Source: Candidatus Moraniibacteriota bacterium (GTDB lineage Bacteria > Patescibacteriota > Minisyncoccia > Moranbacterales > UBA9337). Taken from it: a stretch of 12,545 nucleotides of DNA. The translations under genes were made by a program, and so were the position numbers. Below the pieces are notes generated by a model. The model did not search any database, was not told where the DNA came from, and saw only the letters and a list, made by a program, of their open reading frames with translations. Numbering within the stretch: the stretch's first letter is position 1; each line of letters starts with the position of its first letter. The stretch covers positions 6,133 through 18,677 of the forward strand of contig DOKP01000025.1 in NCBI GenBank assembly GCA_003510795.1. Reading direction: 5' to 3'. This document shows, piece after piece, positions 6,301-12,545 of the stretch.

Positions 6301-6798
6301 GCGCTTGATGGTATAAGCGAAGAAGATATCAAGGGAGAGTTGAGAAAAGCCGGATTACCAGAAAATGGAAAGATCAGATTGATTGACGGAAAAACCGGAG
6401 ATTATTTCGATAATGAATCAACCGTAGGAATGATGTATATAATGAAGCTTAACCATCTTATCGATGACAAGATGCACATGCGCTCAATCGGACCCTACTC
6501 TTTGATAACCCAGCAACCTCTAGGAGGAAAAGCTCAATTTGGCGGACAACGTTTTGGAGAAATGGAAGTTTGGGCACTCGAAGGTTATGGAGCTGCTTAC
6601 ACTTTGCAAGAAATGTTGACTATTAAATCTGATGATGTCAGAGGCCGTTCAAGCGCTTACGAATCTATCATTAAGGGAGAAAGGATTAGTAGCCCAAGTA
6701 TTCCAGCTTCCTTCCATGTGTTAGTAAATGAATTAAAAGGACTATGTATGGACGTAGAATTAACTGGAATTAAAAAAAATCAAGAGGCCGGAGAATAA
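3367..6798 (+). CDS. rpoB: DNA-directed RNA polymerase subunit beta
   Basis: This is the beta subunit of RNA polymerase, forming one pincer and part of the catalytic centre with beta'. Numbered from ATG 3367 it has 1143 residues, about 200 fewer than E. coli; the usual lineage-specific insertions appear absent. Marks include LIRSPGVFF (161-169), the rifampicin-pocket segment SSQLSQFMDQ (408-417), HKRR (426-429), GPGGLTRERAGFEVRDVH (434-451), AFIPWEGYNFEDAI, the active-site lysines 912 and 920 in DKLAGRHGNKG, and the C-terminal clamp segment GEMEVWALEGYGAAYTLQEM from 1064. Residues here align with E. coli minus 100: Q413, D416, H426 and S431 are the usual ones, but 433 is Met where E. coli has Leu533. 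The start is uncertain. ATG 3415 (MSKSKKELKV) gives a more typical basic N-terminus, and no Shine-Dalgarno precedes either; the longest frame is given. No rplJ or rplL lies upstream. rpoC follows after 94 bases. Confidence 0.98.
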   Translation: MTLFVNAQRVVMGIVFMSKSKKELKVKKRIGSGSSLSKRKFFKKSFMVSLPNLIESQTDSYDWFLEKGFQDLIDEVNPVKDSSGNLEVNISGFYLDEPKYIESVSKGKNISFEAPLKARASLLIKKTGEIREQEIYLGDFPIMTDRGTFIINGVERVVVHQLIRSPGVFFTMDYQKGKKTFGAKIIPNRGAWLEIDTDYDGVISVKIDRKRKLPITSLLRAFGQNDAMMRKEFADINRGDVDYIETTLNKDISKTAGESYKEIYKRVRPGDFATEENAKQMIDSMFFDFDKYDFGSVGRYRLNQRLEVSLSDDKENRVLMVSDLILIIKEIIRLNNDPLAQADDIDHLGNRRVRGVGELIQNKLRVGMSRMARNAKDRMSTCDIETVVPGQIVNSRPVAAAIKEFFSSSQLSQFMDQVNPLAELEHKRRLSAMGPGGLTRERAGFEVRDVHHSHYGRICPVQTPEGPNIGLVGQMATYARINKYGFLETPYLKVGKTIKNEAELLENRILDENIAGIGKKGDKIDAKMAKEIVKTKKDVINVVPFITEKIEFIDATVEDRKSIAHAGIKTDGFGNILTKNAEARVKGHPSMIDVENLDFVDVSAKQCISVATSMIPFLEHDDANRALMGSNMQRQAVSCVKPEAPIVGTGIEDKAAADSGQVVLAARDGEVIVADASRVVVKEENPAGAKNKFYKREYVLQSFAKSNAFTSMNQIPRVTVGDKVEKGDLLADGASTDNGEIALGQNVLTAFIPWEGYNFEDAIILSERLLHDDRYSSIHIEDFSLDVRDTKLGPEVVTRDIPNIGEDRLKNLDQDGIIRVGAEIVSGDILIGKITPKGEGDLTAEERLLRAIFGEKSRDVKDSSLYLSHGKHGKVVDVRIFSREQGDKLSTGVIKKIQISVAQLRRVAVGDKLAGRHGNKGVISRIAPVEDMPHLPDGTPMDVILNPLGVASRMNIGQILEIHMGWAASKLGYKVATPALDGISEEDIKGELRKAGLPENGKIRLIDGKTGDYFDNESTVGMMYIMKLNHLIDDKMHMRSIGPYSLITQQPLGGKAQFGGQRFGEMEVWALEGYGAAYTLQEMLTIKSDDVRGRSSAYESIIKGERISSPSIPASFHVLVNELKGLCMDVELTGIKKNQEAGE

Positions 6799-6841
6799 TA
6801 AAATAATAGATTACTATTTTAAAATAACTTCATAATATTTT

Positions 6842-6879
6842 AAGTTAGTTTGTTAACCCTTGTGGTTTTAACTAACCTT
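6842..6879 (+). promoter_or_regulatory. Hairpin in the rpoB-rpoC gap
   Basis: GTTAGTT (6844-6850) pairs perfectly with AACTAAC (6870-6876). Inside, AACC (6855-6858) pairs with GGTT (6864-6867) around the loop CTTGT. An alternative inner pairing is GTTAACC with GG(TT)TTAAC. It ends 16 bases before the rpoC ATG and is followed by CCCAAAAAAA, not a T-run. It could be an RNA-processing or translation-control structure; a terminator is unlikely. Confidence 0.45.
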
Positions 6880-6892
6880 TCCCAAAAAAAGT

Positions 6893-9800
6893 ATGGAAAA
6901 TAATACAGGTGTAAGCGATTTCAAAAGTGTCCGCTTAAGTCTCGCCAGTCCTGATAAAATAATGGGCTGGTCAAGAGGAGAAGTAACTAAGCCGGAAACA
7001 ATAAACTACAGAACTCAACGTTACGAAAAAGATGGTCTTTTTTGTGAAAAAATATTCGGTCCAGCCAAGGATTGGGAATGTTACTGTGGAAAATACAAAA
7101 GAATCAGGTACAAGGGCATTGTTTGCGATAAGTGCGGAGTGGAAGTTACCAAATCCAATGTTCGGAGAGAGAGAATGGGGCATATTAAATTAGCCGTACC
7201 AGTTTCTCATATTTGGTTTCTTCGAAGTGTGCCTTCTCGTGTTGGTTTGGCTTTGGGATTGTCTTATCAAAATTTGGAAAGAGTTGTGTATTTTTCAGCT
7301 TACATTGTTACCAGTATTGATGAAGAAAGAAGAAAAGAATTTCTTGAACAAGCCAAGCGAGAATATAAAAATAAATTCAAGAAAGCTAAAACAGAAAATA
7401 AAGATTCAGCTGATTTAGACGCGACATTGGAAGATTTGAAAGGTCAATATGATTACATCGCCAATGAAGTGAAGAATCTTAAACTGTTCCAAGTTTTGTC
7501 AGAAATTGATTATTTTAATTTGGCGTCTCAAGCCGGACAAGTTTTTACTGCCGGGATTGGCGCAGAGGCTATCAGAACTCTTTTGTCAAATTTAGACATA
7601 GAAAGCACCATTGTTTATCTTAAAAAAGAATTAGCTCAAGCAGGCAAAACCAGCGATCAAAAAATTCTTAGAAGAATCAAACTTCTTCAAGGCTTCAAAG
7701 AATCAAAACTTGAATTAAATTGGATGTTTCCAACTGTGATTCCTGTTATTCCGCCAGACCTTCGCCCGATGGTGGCGCTAAATGGAGGAAGATATGCTAC
7801 TAGCGATTTAAATGATCTATATCGTCGAATTATCAACCGAAATAATCGTCTTAAAAAATTGATTAGTTTGGGTGCGCCGGAAGTTATTACTCGAAATGAA
7901 AAAAGAATGCTTCAAGAAGCGGTAGATTCTTTGTTTGATAACAGTATGCGCCGTTCACATGCCTCAGTAGCAGCCTCTACCGGTCAAAAAAGACCGCTTC
8001 GATCTTTGGCTGATTCTCTTAAAGGAAAGCAAGGACGTTTCCGACAAAATTTATTAGGAAAGCGTGTCGATTATTCAGGACGAAGTGTGATTGTGGTTGG
8101 ACCGCAACTTAAGCTTCACCAAGTTGGTTTGCCAAAGAAAATGGCGCTTGAATTATTTAAACCTTTTATTATAAATAATTTAATTACCAAAGAGTACGCT
8201 CATAATGTGAGAATGGCAGGAAGAATGGTGGATACGGAAACCGAAGTGGCTTATGAAATTTTGGATAATATTATCAAGAAGCATTATGTGCTTTTAAACC
8301 GAGCCCCCACTTTGCACCGACTTTCAATCCAAGCTTTCCAACCGGTACTTATTGAAGGAAAAGCTATACAATTGCATCCGATGGTGTGTGCTGCTTTTAA
8401 CGCTGACTTCGATGGAGATCAGATGGCAGTGCATGTTCCGCTTACTGATAAGGCAAGAGAGGAAAGCGCCAACATGATGCTTTCTTCTAAAAATCTATTA
8501 AAACCAGCCAGTGGTGATCCGATTACTATTCCTACTCTGGATATCGTTTTGGGTATTTATTATTTGACTCACATCAATGAATCAATCAAAGAAACGCTTA
8601 AATCTTTCTCTTCCGCCGACGAAGCCCTCCTTTCTTACCAATTAGGTTATTTGAAAGTTAATGCCAAGATGAAAGTTATTTTCAATGGAGAATTAATGGA
8701 AACTTCAGTGGGTAGAATAATGTTTAATGAGCTTTTGCCGGAAGAATTGAGATTTATAAATTCTGAAATGAATAAAGCCGAGTTAAAGAAAATAGTTTCC
8801 AAGATGATTATTGCTGTAGGACAAGAAAAAACTGCTGAATTTGTGGATAATGTAAAAAATCTAGGATTTAAAGCGGCTGGAAAATCTGGAATTAGTTGGG
8901 GAATGGACGATTTGGTGGTTCCGCCAACAAAACAAAAAATAATGAAAGAATCCGAAGATAAAATTGAAGTTGTCTTGGAACAATATAATAATGGTCTTTT
9001 AACAGCTGAAGAAAAGAAGAATAAATCTATTGAGATTTGGAATGAAGCCAAGAATAGAATTACCGATGAGGTGAGAACTTCTCTAGATAAAGAAGGTCCA
9101 GTTTATGCGATGGTTTATTCAAAAGCTAGAGGTAGCGAATCCGTGGTGGTACAGATGACTGGTATGAAAGGTTTGATGGCGGATGCCAGCGGTGAAACTA
9201 TGGAATTGCCGGTTAAGAGTTCGTTTAAAGAAGGTCTTAATGTGTTGGAATATTTTATGTCTACTCATGGAGCTAGAAAAGGTATGTCCGATACCGCTCT
9301 TCGAACTGCGAGCGCCGGTTATTTGACTCGCCGACTTGTGGATGTTAGCCAGGACATCGTAGTAAGAGAAGAAGATTGTAAAGACACAGAAGGAACTTAT
9401 CTGTACAAAGAAGACTCTGACAGAATCGGACAAAACTTCTCAGATAGAGTGGGTGGTAGAGTTCTATTGGAAGATATTATTGATCCAAAAACCAAAGAAA
9501 AAATAGCTACCAAGGGTGAATTGGTTACGCGAGAACAAGCTAAAGCTATTGAGGTTGCCAATATTGCGAAAATCAAAATCAGAAGCGTAGTAGCTTGTAA
9601 AACCAGAGTGGGCGTATGTCAGAAATGTTATGGTTTGGATTTGGGAAGAGAAGGTCTGGTTAAAAAAGGAGAAGCGGTGGGAATTGTGGCGGCGCAAGCG
9701 ATTGGAGAGCCTGGAACCCAGCTTACTATGCGTACCTTCCATGTGGGAGGAGTTGCCGGATCAGACATTACTCAAGGTCTTCCTCGCGTTGAAGAAATTT

Positions 9801-10480
9801 TTGAAGTCCGTCCGCCCAAAGGAGAAGCTCTTATTTCTGAAGTGGATGGGAAAGTTAAGAGCGTGGAAACTGATGCTCGAGGCAAATATATCACTATTAA
9901 GATTGAATCTACTTCAGATAAAAGTGAAATAAAAGAATATCAGATTCCTGCTAATGCGACTATCAAAGTTTCCAAAGATGAATTAATCGCGCAAGGTGCA
10001 ATTTTATCAGAAGGACATATTGATCTAAAGAAGCTGTATAAAGTTATGGGTTATGAAGCAGTGCATCGCTATATCGTTCGAGAAATTCAAGAAATCTATG
10101 CTTCTCAAGGTGAGGGAATTAATGATAAGCACATCGAAGTTATCATTAGACAGATGTTAAGCAGAATTAAGATAGAAAACTCTGGAGAAACTGAATTACT
10201 AAATGGAGATGTAGTTAGTCGTGAGAGATTTGAAATCGTAAATGAAAAAGCCAAAAAGAATGGCAAGAAAAAAGCTCAAGGCAGTCCGGTAATTTTGGGA
10301 ATTACCAAAGTCGCGCTATCAACTGAATCATTCTTGAGTGCCGCTTCATTTATTGAGACTGCTAGAGTGTTGATTAATGCCTCCGTAGAAAGCAAAGAGG
10401 ACAACCTAAAGGGTCTGAAAGAAAATGTGATTATTGGAAGGCTGATTCCGGCTGGAAGCGGATTTAGAGAAAATGAATAA
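6893..10480 (+). CDS. rpoC: DNA-directed RNA polymerase subunit beta'
   Basis: This is the beta' subunit, carrying the catalytic Mg2+ site of RNA polymerase. The 1195 residues include the N-terminal zinc site (Cys63, Cys65, Cys78, Cys81 in CYCGKYKR...CDKCG), the [20 protein letters not shown] region, the catalytic NADFDGDQ at 503-510 (Asp505, Asp507, Asp509), the bridge-helix region [20 protein letters not shown] from 792, the second zinc site (Cys829, Cys902, Cys909, Cys912), and the trigger loop [16 protein letters not shown] with His950. All catalytic and zinc residues are present and no frame break is seen. It is about 210 residues shorter than E. coli beta'. The ATG at 6893 is the first in frame, and [20 protein letters not shown] fits the usual N-terminus. 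No Shine-Dalgarno is visible (CCCAAAAAAAGT before ATG). Cotranscription with rpoB is expected, with 94 bases between them. A candidate promoter for the next operon begins six bases after the stop. Confidence 0.98.
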   Translation: MENNTGVSDFKSVRLSLASPDKIMGWSRGEVTKPETINYRTQRYEKDGLFCEKIFGPAKDWECYCGKYKRIRYKGIVCDKCGVEVTKSNVRRERMGHIKLAVPVSHIWFLRSVPSRVGLALGLSYQNLERVVYFSAYIVTSIDEERRKEFLEQAKREYKNKFKKAKTENKDSADLDATLEDLKGQYDYIANEVKNLKLFQVLSEIDYFNLASQAGQVFTAGIGAEAIRTLLSNLDIESTIVYLKKELAQAGKTSDQKILRRIKLLQGFKESKLELNWMFPTVIPVIPPDLRPMVALNGGRYATSDLNDLYRRIINRNNRLKKLISLGAPEVITRNEKRMLQEAVDSLFDNSMRRSHASVAASTGQKRPLRSLADSLKGKQGRFRQNLLGKRVDYSGRSVIVVGPQLKLHQVGLPKKMALELFKPFIINNLITKEYAHNVRMAGRMVDTETEVAYEILDNIIKKHYVLLNRAPTLHRLSIQAFQPVLIEGKAIQLHPMVCAAFNADFDGDQMAVHVPLTDKAREESANMMLSSKNLLKPASGDPITIPTLDIVLGIYYLTHINESIKETLKSFSSADEALLSYQLGYLKVNAKMKVIFNGELMETSVGRIMFNELLPEELRFINSEMNKAELKKIVSKMIIAVGQEKTAEFVDNVKNLGFKAAGKSGISWGMDDLVVPPTKQKIMKESEDKIEVVLEQYNNGLLTAEEKKNKSIEIWNEAKNRITDEVRTSLDKEGPVYAMVYSKARGSESVVVQMTGMKGLMADASGETMELPVKSSFKEGLNVLEYFMSTHGARKGMSDTALRTASAGYLTRRLVDVSQDIVVREEDCKDTEGTYLYKEDSDRIGQNFSDRVGGRVLLEDIIDPKTKEKIATKGELVTREQAKAIEVANIAKIKIRSVVACKTRVGVCQKCYGLDLGREGLVKKGEAVGIVAAQAIGEPGTQLTMRTFHVGGVAGSDITQGLPRVEEIFEVRPPKGEALISEVDGKVKSVETDARGKYITIKIESTSDKSEIKEYQIPANATIKVSKDELIAQGAILSEGHIDLKKLYKVMGYEAVHRYIVREIQEIYASQGEGINDKHIEVIIRQMLSRIKIENSGETELLNGDVVSRERFEIVNEKAKKNGKKKAQGSPVILGITKVALSTESFLSAASFIETARVLINASVESKEDNLKGLKENVIIGRLIPAGSGFRENE

Positions 10481-10485
10481 AACGA

Positions 10486-10514
10486 TTGACAGGTCATTGG
10501 TTAGATGTTAGTCT
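10486..10514 (+). promoter_or_regulatory. Candidate promoter of the rpsF-ssb-rpsR operon
   Basis: A perfect TTGACA (10486-10491) is followed after 17 bases by TAGTCT (10509-10514). That is a weak -10, but TG at 10506-10507 places it in the extended -10 arrangement TGnTAGTCT. It begins six bases after the rpoC stop. Transcription would start near 10521, just before the structured leader. Confidence 0.5.
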
Positions 10515-10530
10515 GAGTTTATTACAACTT

Positions 10531-10628
10531 AAGAAAGTCCTAAAAATGTCTCGCCTTTTTTCTAAGGGATAAGATGTTTATGTAAACTTACCAGTAAGAG
10601 GACTTTCTTTTGGTAAGTTTATTTTTTG
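10531..10628 (+). promoter_or_regulatory. Structured rpsF leader: terminator-like hairpin and competing pairing
   Basis: AAACTTACCA (10584-10593) and TGGTAAGTTT (10611-10620) are perfect complements with an inner AAGA/TCTT stem (10596-10599, 10606-10609), followed by ATTTTTTG: a plausible intrinsic terminator. Upstream, AAGAAAGTCCT (10531-10541) is a perfect 11-base complement of AGGACTTTCTT (10599-10609), which lies in the loop of that hairpin. The two pairings cross, so they would either exclude each other or form a pseudoknot. This is the layout of an attenuator. It could instead be only a weak terminator for rpoBC transcripts. Confidence 0.55.
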
Positions 10629-10651
10629 AATAATAATTAATTAAGCTGCCC

Positions 10652-10675
10652 CCGGCCAGTTGCCGTATGGTGGAG
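10652..10675 (+). promoter_or_regulatory. Candidate S6:S18 autoregulatory hairpin overlapping the rpsF ribosome-binding site
   Basis: CCGGCCA (10652-10658) pairs with TGGTGG (10668-10673) with one bulged G, leaving a nine-base loop GTTGCCGTA that contains CCG. The 3' arm takes up part of GGAG (10672-10675), the Shine-Dalgarno nine bases before ATG 10685. The S6:S18 complex is known to bind a CCG-containing hairpin in rpsF leaders of several bacteria as feedback control. The match here is by motif and position only. Confidence 0.45.
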
Positions 10676-10684
10676 AAAAAAAAT

Positions 10685-11344
10685 ATGGAATATGAAATTT
10701 GCTATCTTATCGGAGAATCCAAGGAAGCTAACTTGGATAAGATAAGGCCAATAGTTGAAGGGATAATTACAAAGCACAAAGGAACTTTTTTGGAAGGAGA
10801 ATTTGTAAGAAAGCGAAGATTATCTTATGAGATCAAAAGAGAGGCTCGAGGAACCTATGTGGCACGAAGATTTACCATTCCTTCCAAGGATGAGAGGGAT
10901 GAATTGTTTCCAGATTATGATATAATGGGGGAAATAAATAAAGAGCTAAGATTTAATCAGGACATCTTGAGATTTATGGTGGTAAAAACTGACGACCTTC
11001 CGCCATTGAAAGATTTAGAAGGCATTGAAGAAAAATCCAAAGAACAATACGCCTTGAGAACTCACGGAAGAGAGGGGAAGAAAATCGAAAAATCAAGAGA
11101 AGCAATTGTTTTAGACAAGAATAGAAAATTTAAAGCTCCAAAAGTTGGAGAGGTTAAGGCAGTTGAAATTAAAGCAACTGAAGTTAAAGATATTAAACCT
11201 GCCAAAAAAGACATGAAAGAGGTCAAGGAGGTTAAAACTGAAGAAATTATAGAGGAAAAGCCCAAAAAAAAATCCGTGAAAAAAGAAGAGGGAATTTTGG
11301 GTGATAATATTGATGAAAAATTAGATGAAATCCTAAATATTTAA
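10685..11344 (+). CDS. rpsF: 30S ribosomal protein S6 with a long charged C-terminal tail
   Basis: S6 sits on the platform of the 30S subunit as a dimer with S18. From ATG 10685 the protein has 219 residues. Residues 1-104 form the S6 domain: MEYEICYLI (first strand), the helix to about 31, VRKRRLSYEIKREARGTYV around 41-59, and the FNQDILRFMVVK strand near 90-101. The remaining ~115 residues are a low-complexity Lys/Glu tail with repeated E-V/I-K triads (156-184) ending in GDNIDEKLDEILNI; most S6 proteins stop near 95-135 residues. GGAG at 10672-10675, nine bases upstream, favours ATG 10685. ATG 10667 would add six residues (MVEKKN) and has no Shine-Dalgarno. It is the first gene of rpsF-ssb-rpsR and has a structured leader. 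The tail is probably disordered; its role is unknown. Confidence 0.95.
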   Translation: MEYEICYLIGESKEANLDKIRPIVEGIITKHKGTFLEGEFVRKRRLSYEIKREARGTYVARRFTIPSKDERDELFPDYDIMGEINKELRFNQDILRFMVVKTDDLPPLKDLEGIEEKSKEQYALRTHGREGKKIEKSREAIVLDKNRKFKAPKVGEVKAVEIKATEVKDIKPAKKDMKEVKEVKTEEIIEEKPKKKSVKKEEGILGDNIDEKLDEILNI

Positions 11345-11407
11345 TTTCTTAAATAAAGAGAGGTTGTAAAATTTATTTATGCAGCTTGTCTTTAAAAATA
11401 AAAAGAT

Positions 11408-11926
11408 ATGAATATTAACAAAGTAATGTTAGTGGGGCGCTTAACTCGCGATCCAGAGATAAGGACTACTAATTCGGGTTCAACTGTAGCAAGTTTTGGA
11501 TTGGCTACAAATCGTTTTTGGAATGACAAAAACGGTCAAAAGCAAGAAGAAACTGAATTTCACAATCTTGTTATTTTTGGAAAATTAGCTGAATTGGCTG
11601 GACAGTATTTAGTAAAAGGTCAAGAAGCTTATTTCGAAGGAAGGCTTCAAACTAGAGCCTATACCGGGAAGGATAATATCGAAAGAAAGGTTACTGACAT
11701 AGTGGTTAGCGAAATGCAATTTGGCGCCAAACCTCAAGGAGGTGGACAGGGCAGTTATGGAGCTCCTCGACCTACTGCAAGCGGTCAAGCTAACCAAGTT
11801 TCTCAGAATAATGCTTCCGCTGTCACAGCACCAGTTGCTCCAGCACCAGTAGCGCAAGAAGAGATTCCTACTATTAATTTAGACGATGATCAAGAAGAAG
11901 TGAAAATCGAAGATGTCCCATTTTAA
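11408..11926 (+). CDS. ssb: Single-stranded DNA-binding protein
   Basis: SSB coats single-stranded DNA during replication and repair and recruits partner proteins through its C-terminal tip. The 172 residues show the three expected parts. Residues 1-106 are the OB fold: MNINKVMLVGRLTRDPEIR, TVASFGLATNRFW, TEFHNLVIFGKLAE, GQYLVKGQEAYFEGRLQTR. Residues 107-153 are a Gly/Gln/Ala/Pro-rich linker. Residues 157-172 are the acidic tail ending in EDVPF, equivalent to the DDIPF tip of E. coli. Stacking aromatics include Trp38, Phe51 (Trp54 in E. coli) and Phe57. No Shine-Dalgarno lies before ATG 11408. It lies between S6 and S18, the common bacterial arrangement. The 63-base gap after rpsF holds no terminator, so cotranscription is likely. 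Confidence 0.97.
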   Translation: MNINKVMLVGRLTRDPEIRTTNSGSTVASFGLATNRFWNDKNGQKQEETEFHNLVIFGKLAELAGQYLVKGQEAYFEGRLQTRAYTGKDNIERKVTDIVVSEMQFGAKPQGGGQGSYGAPRPTASGQANQVSQNNASAVTAPVAPAPVAQEEIPTINLDDDQEEVKIEDVPF

Positions 11927-12005
11927 TTAATCCAGTATTTATGCGCTCTTACATTTTGATTTATTTTAGTTAGCAAATCTATTCTCAGTGTTAATTCTAG
12001 TTTTC

Positions 12006-12104
12006 TTCCACGAATCTACGAATCAGCTACGAATCTACAAATTCTGAAAATATTTATTTCAAGAATATTTGTAAATTTGTAAAAGATTTGTGGATTCGCG
12101 GTAA
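12006..12104. repeat. Imperfect ~100-nt hairpin made of ACGAATC repeats, between ssb and rpsR
   Basis: Three copies of ACGAATC (12010-12016, 12018-12024, 12029-12035) form the 5' arm. The 3' arm (12062-12104, containing GTAAATTTGTAAAAGATTTG and GGATTCGCGG) pairs with it over about 40 positions with many G:U wobbles and few mismatches. TGAAA/TTTCA (12045-12049, 12057-12061) close the AT-rich loop. Spacing is irregular and no spacer array is present, so this is not a CRISPR. It fills most of the 309-base gene-free gap at 11927-12235 and looks like a palindromic intergenic repeat. It could stabilise or partly terminate the operon mRNA. Confidence 0.6.
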
Positions 12105-12193
12105 TTTCTAGATTTATGACTGAAAATAATTATTTATTACTTAATTAAAATGATATTTGGAACTGCATAAGAACTGTAAATAAGATTAGCTTA

Positions 12194-12224
12194 TTATATT
12201 AAATTAGATCTAATATAAATTTAA
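12194..12224. repeat. AT-rich overlapping palindromes just before rpsR
   Basis: TTATATTA (12194-12201) pairs with TAATATAA (12211-12218). Alternatively TTAAATT (12199-12205) pairs with AATTTAA (12218-12224). TTAGATCTAA (12204-12213) is itself a perfect palindrome. The structures exclude one another and end 12 bases before ATG 12236. In AT-rich DNA such palindromes arise easily, so a function is uncertain. Confidence 0.35.
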
Positions 12225-12235
12225 GCCCCAAAAAA

Positions 12236-12445
12236 ATGTTAGAAAAAAAGACTTGTCAATTTTGCCAGGATAAAATAGATAAAATTGATTATAAAAATTC
12301 AGAATTATTGAGAAGGTTTGTTAATTCTCAGGGGAAGATTTATCCTCCTCGAAGATTTGGAACTTGTACCAAACACCAAAGAATATTAACTAGAGCGATA
12401 AAGAAATCCAGAATAATGGCGCTAACACCAATAGTTATCAAATAA
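12236..12445 (+). CDS. rpsR: 30S ribosomal protein S18, zinc-binding form
   Basis: S18 pairs with S6 on the 30S platform. The 69 residues include CQFCQDKIDKIDYKN (7-21), GKIYPPRRFGTCTKHQRILT (33-52) and AIKKSRIMALTPIV, which follow the family from start to end. Cys7, Cys10, Cys44 and His47 give a complete CCCH zinc site (the 'C+' form), unlike E. coli S18, which has lost it. ATG 12236 is preceded by CCCCAAAAAA without a Shine-Dalgarno. It is the last gene of the operon. S18 together with S6 is the expected repressor of the rpsF leader. No rplI (L9) start is seen in the 100 bases that follow, but the window ends there. Confidence 0.96.
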   Translation: MLEKKTCQFCQDKIDKIDYKNSELLRRFVNSQGKIYPPRRFGTCTKHQRILTRAIKKSRIMALTPIVIK

Positions 12446-12449
12446 TTTT

Positions 12450-12545
12450 AAATTTCGAATTTATAATTTTGAATCAATTTTTAATTATTTAATTATTTAA
12501 AAATTTAGGATTTCATTTGAAATTTGAAATTTATAATTTGAAATT
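12450..12545. repeat. AT-rich direct repeats flanking an all-AT hairpin, downstream of rpsR
   Basis: A 26-base unit at 12450-12475 recurs at 12520-12545 with 21 of 26 identical positions; both contain TTTATAATTT. Between them, AATTTTTAA (12476-12484) and TTAAAAATT (12497-12505) are perfect arms with a 12-base loop. No G+C stem or following T-run is present, so this is at best a weak terminator. The repeat reaches the window edge and may continue. Confidence 0.45.

Noticed and set aside
9630..9932. 100-codon plus-strand frame inside rpoC
   Set aside because: It overlaps the second zinc site and trigger loop of beta' in another frame; Trp/Lys/Leu-rich composition indicates a shadow.
10481..10666. 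tRNA or other structural RNA gene after rpoC
   Set aside because: No T-loop GTTCGAATC-type box or cloverleaf pairing is visible; the structure fits a leader better.
11379..11411. Ten-codon frame (MQLVFKNKKI) whose TGA overlaps the ssb ATG
   Set aside because: The only purine-rich motif (AGAGAGG) is about 15 bases upstream, too far, and short frames of this kind are expected by chance in AT-rich DNA.
12006..12104. CRISPR array
   Set aside because: The ACGAATC copies are 7 bases long with 1- and 4-base gaps and there are no spacers or cas genes.
12157..12186. Promoter for rpsR (TTGGAA with TAAGAT at 18 bases)
   Set aside because: Both hexamers are weak matches in strongly AT-rich sequence and the operon already has a better upstream promoter candidate.

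Overview
This AT-rich window carries a compact bacterial informational core: full-length rpoB and rpoC, followed by the ribosomal/replication cluster rpsF-ssb-rpsR. In front of it lies an accessory segment of small or damaged genes. The RNA polymerase subunits are short (about 1143 and 1195 residues, against 1342 and 1407 in E. coli), the S6 protein has a long charged tail, S18 is the zinc-binding form, and most core genes lack a Shine-Dalgarno sequence. Together these suggest a small-genome Candidate Phyla Radiation (Patescibacteria) organism, perhaps Parcubacteria. That placement is inference. TGA is not used as a sense codon in the long genes, so the TGA-to-glycine code of some CPR lineages does not apply.

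Region 1-1860: the end of an unidentified gene with a basic tail; an APH-fold phosphotransferase whose first ~25 codons lie in a different frame from the rest; and a convergent HAD-family hydrolase on the minus strand. Region 1829-2167 has no gene but holds a 30-bp palindrome, an inverted repeat enclosing two tandem repeats, and promoter-like sites facing both ways. Region 2168-3264 differs in base composition (roughly 45-52% G+C in lines counted by hand, against 28-43% elsewhere) and has strong Shine-Dalgarno sequences. It encodes a small exported helical protein and a GlcG/HbpS-like (DUF336) protein split by a frameshift, and ends at a clear intrinsic terminator.

Region 3267-10480: a near-consensus promoter (TTGACA-N16-TATAAT) immediately after that terminator drives rpoB-rpoC, the two large subunits of RNA polymerase. 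No rplJ/rplL precedes them. A hairpin lies in the gap between the two genes.

Region 10481-12545: rpsF-ssb-rpsR (S6, single-stranded DNA-binding protein, S18) has its own candidate promoter just after the rpoC stop. Its leader of about 150 nt contains a terminator-like hairpin, a competing long-range 11-bp pairing, and a small hairpin with a CCG loop that overlaps the rpsF ribosome-binding site. The last resembles the S6:S18 autoregulatory element. The ssb-rpsR gap holds a ~100-nt imperfect hairpin built from ACGAATC repeats, and the window ends in AT-rich repeats. No undescribed multi-gene system is evident. The most interesting signals are the rpsF leader architecture, the compositionally foreign block at 2168-3264, and the two frameshifted genes.
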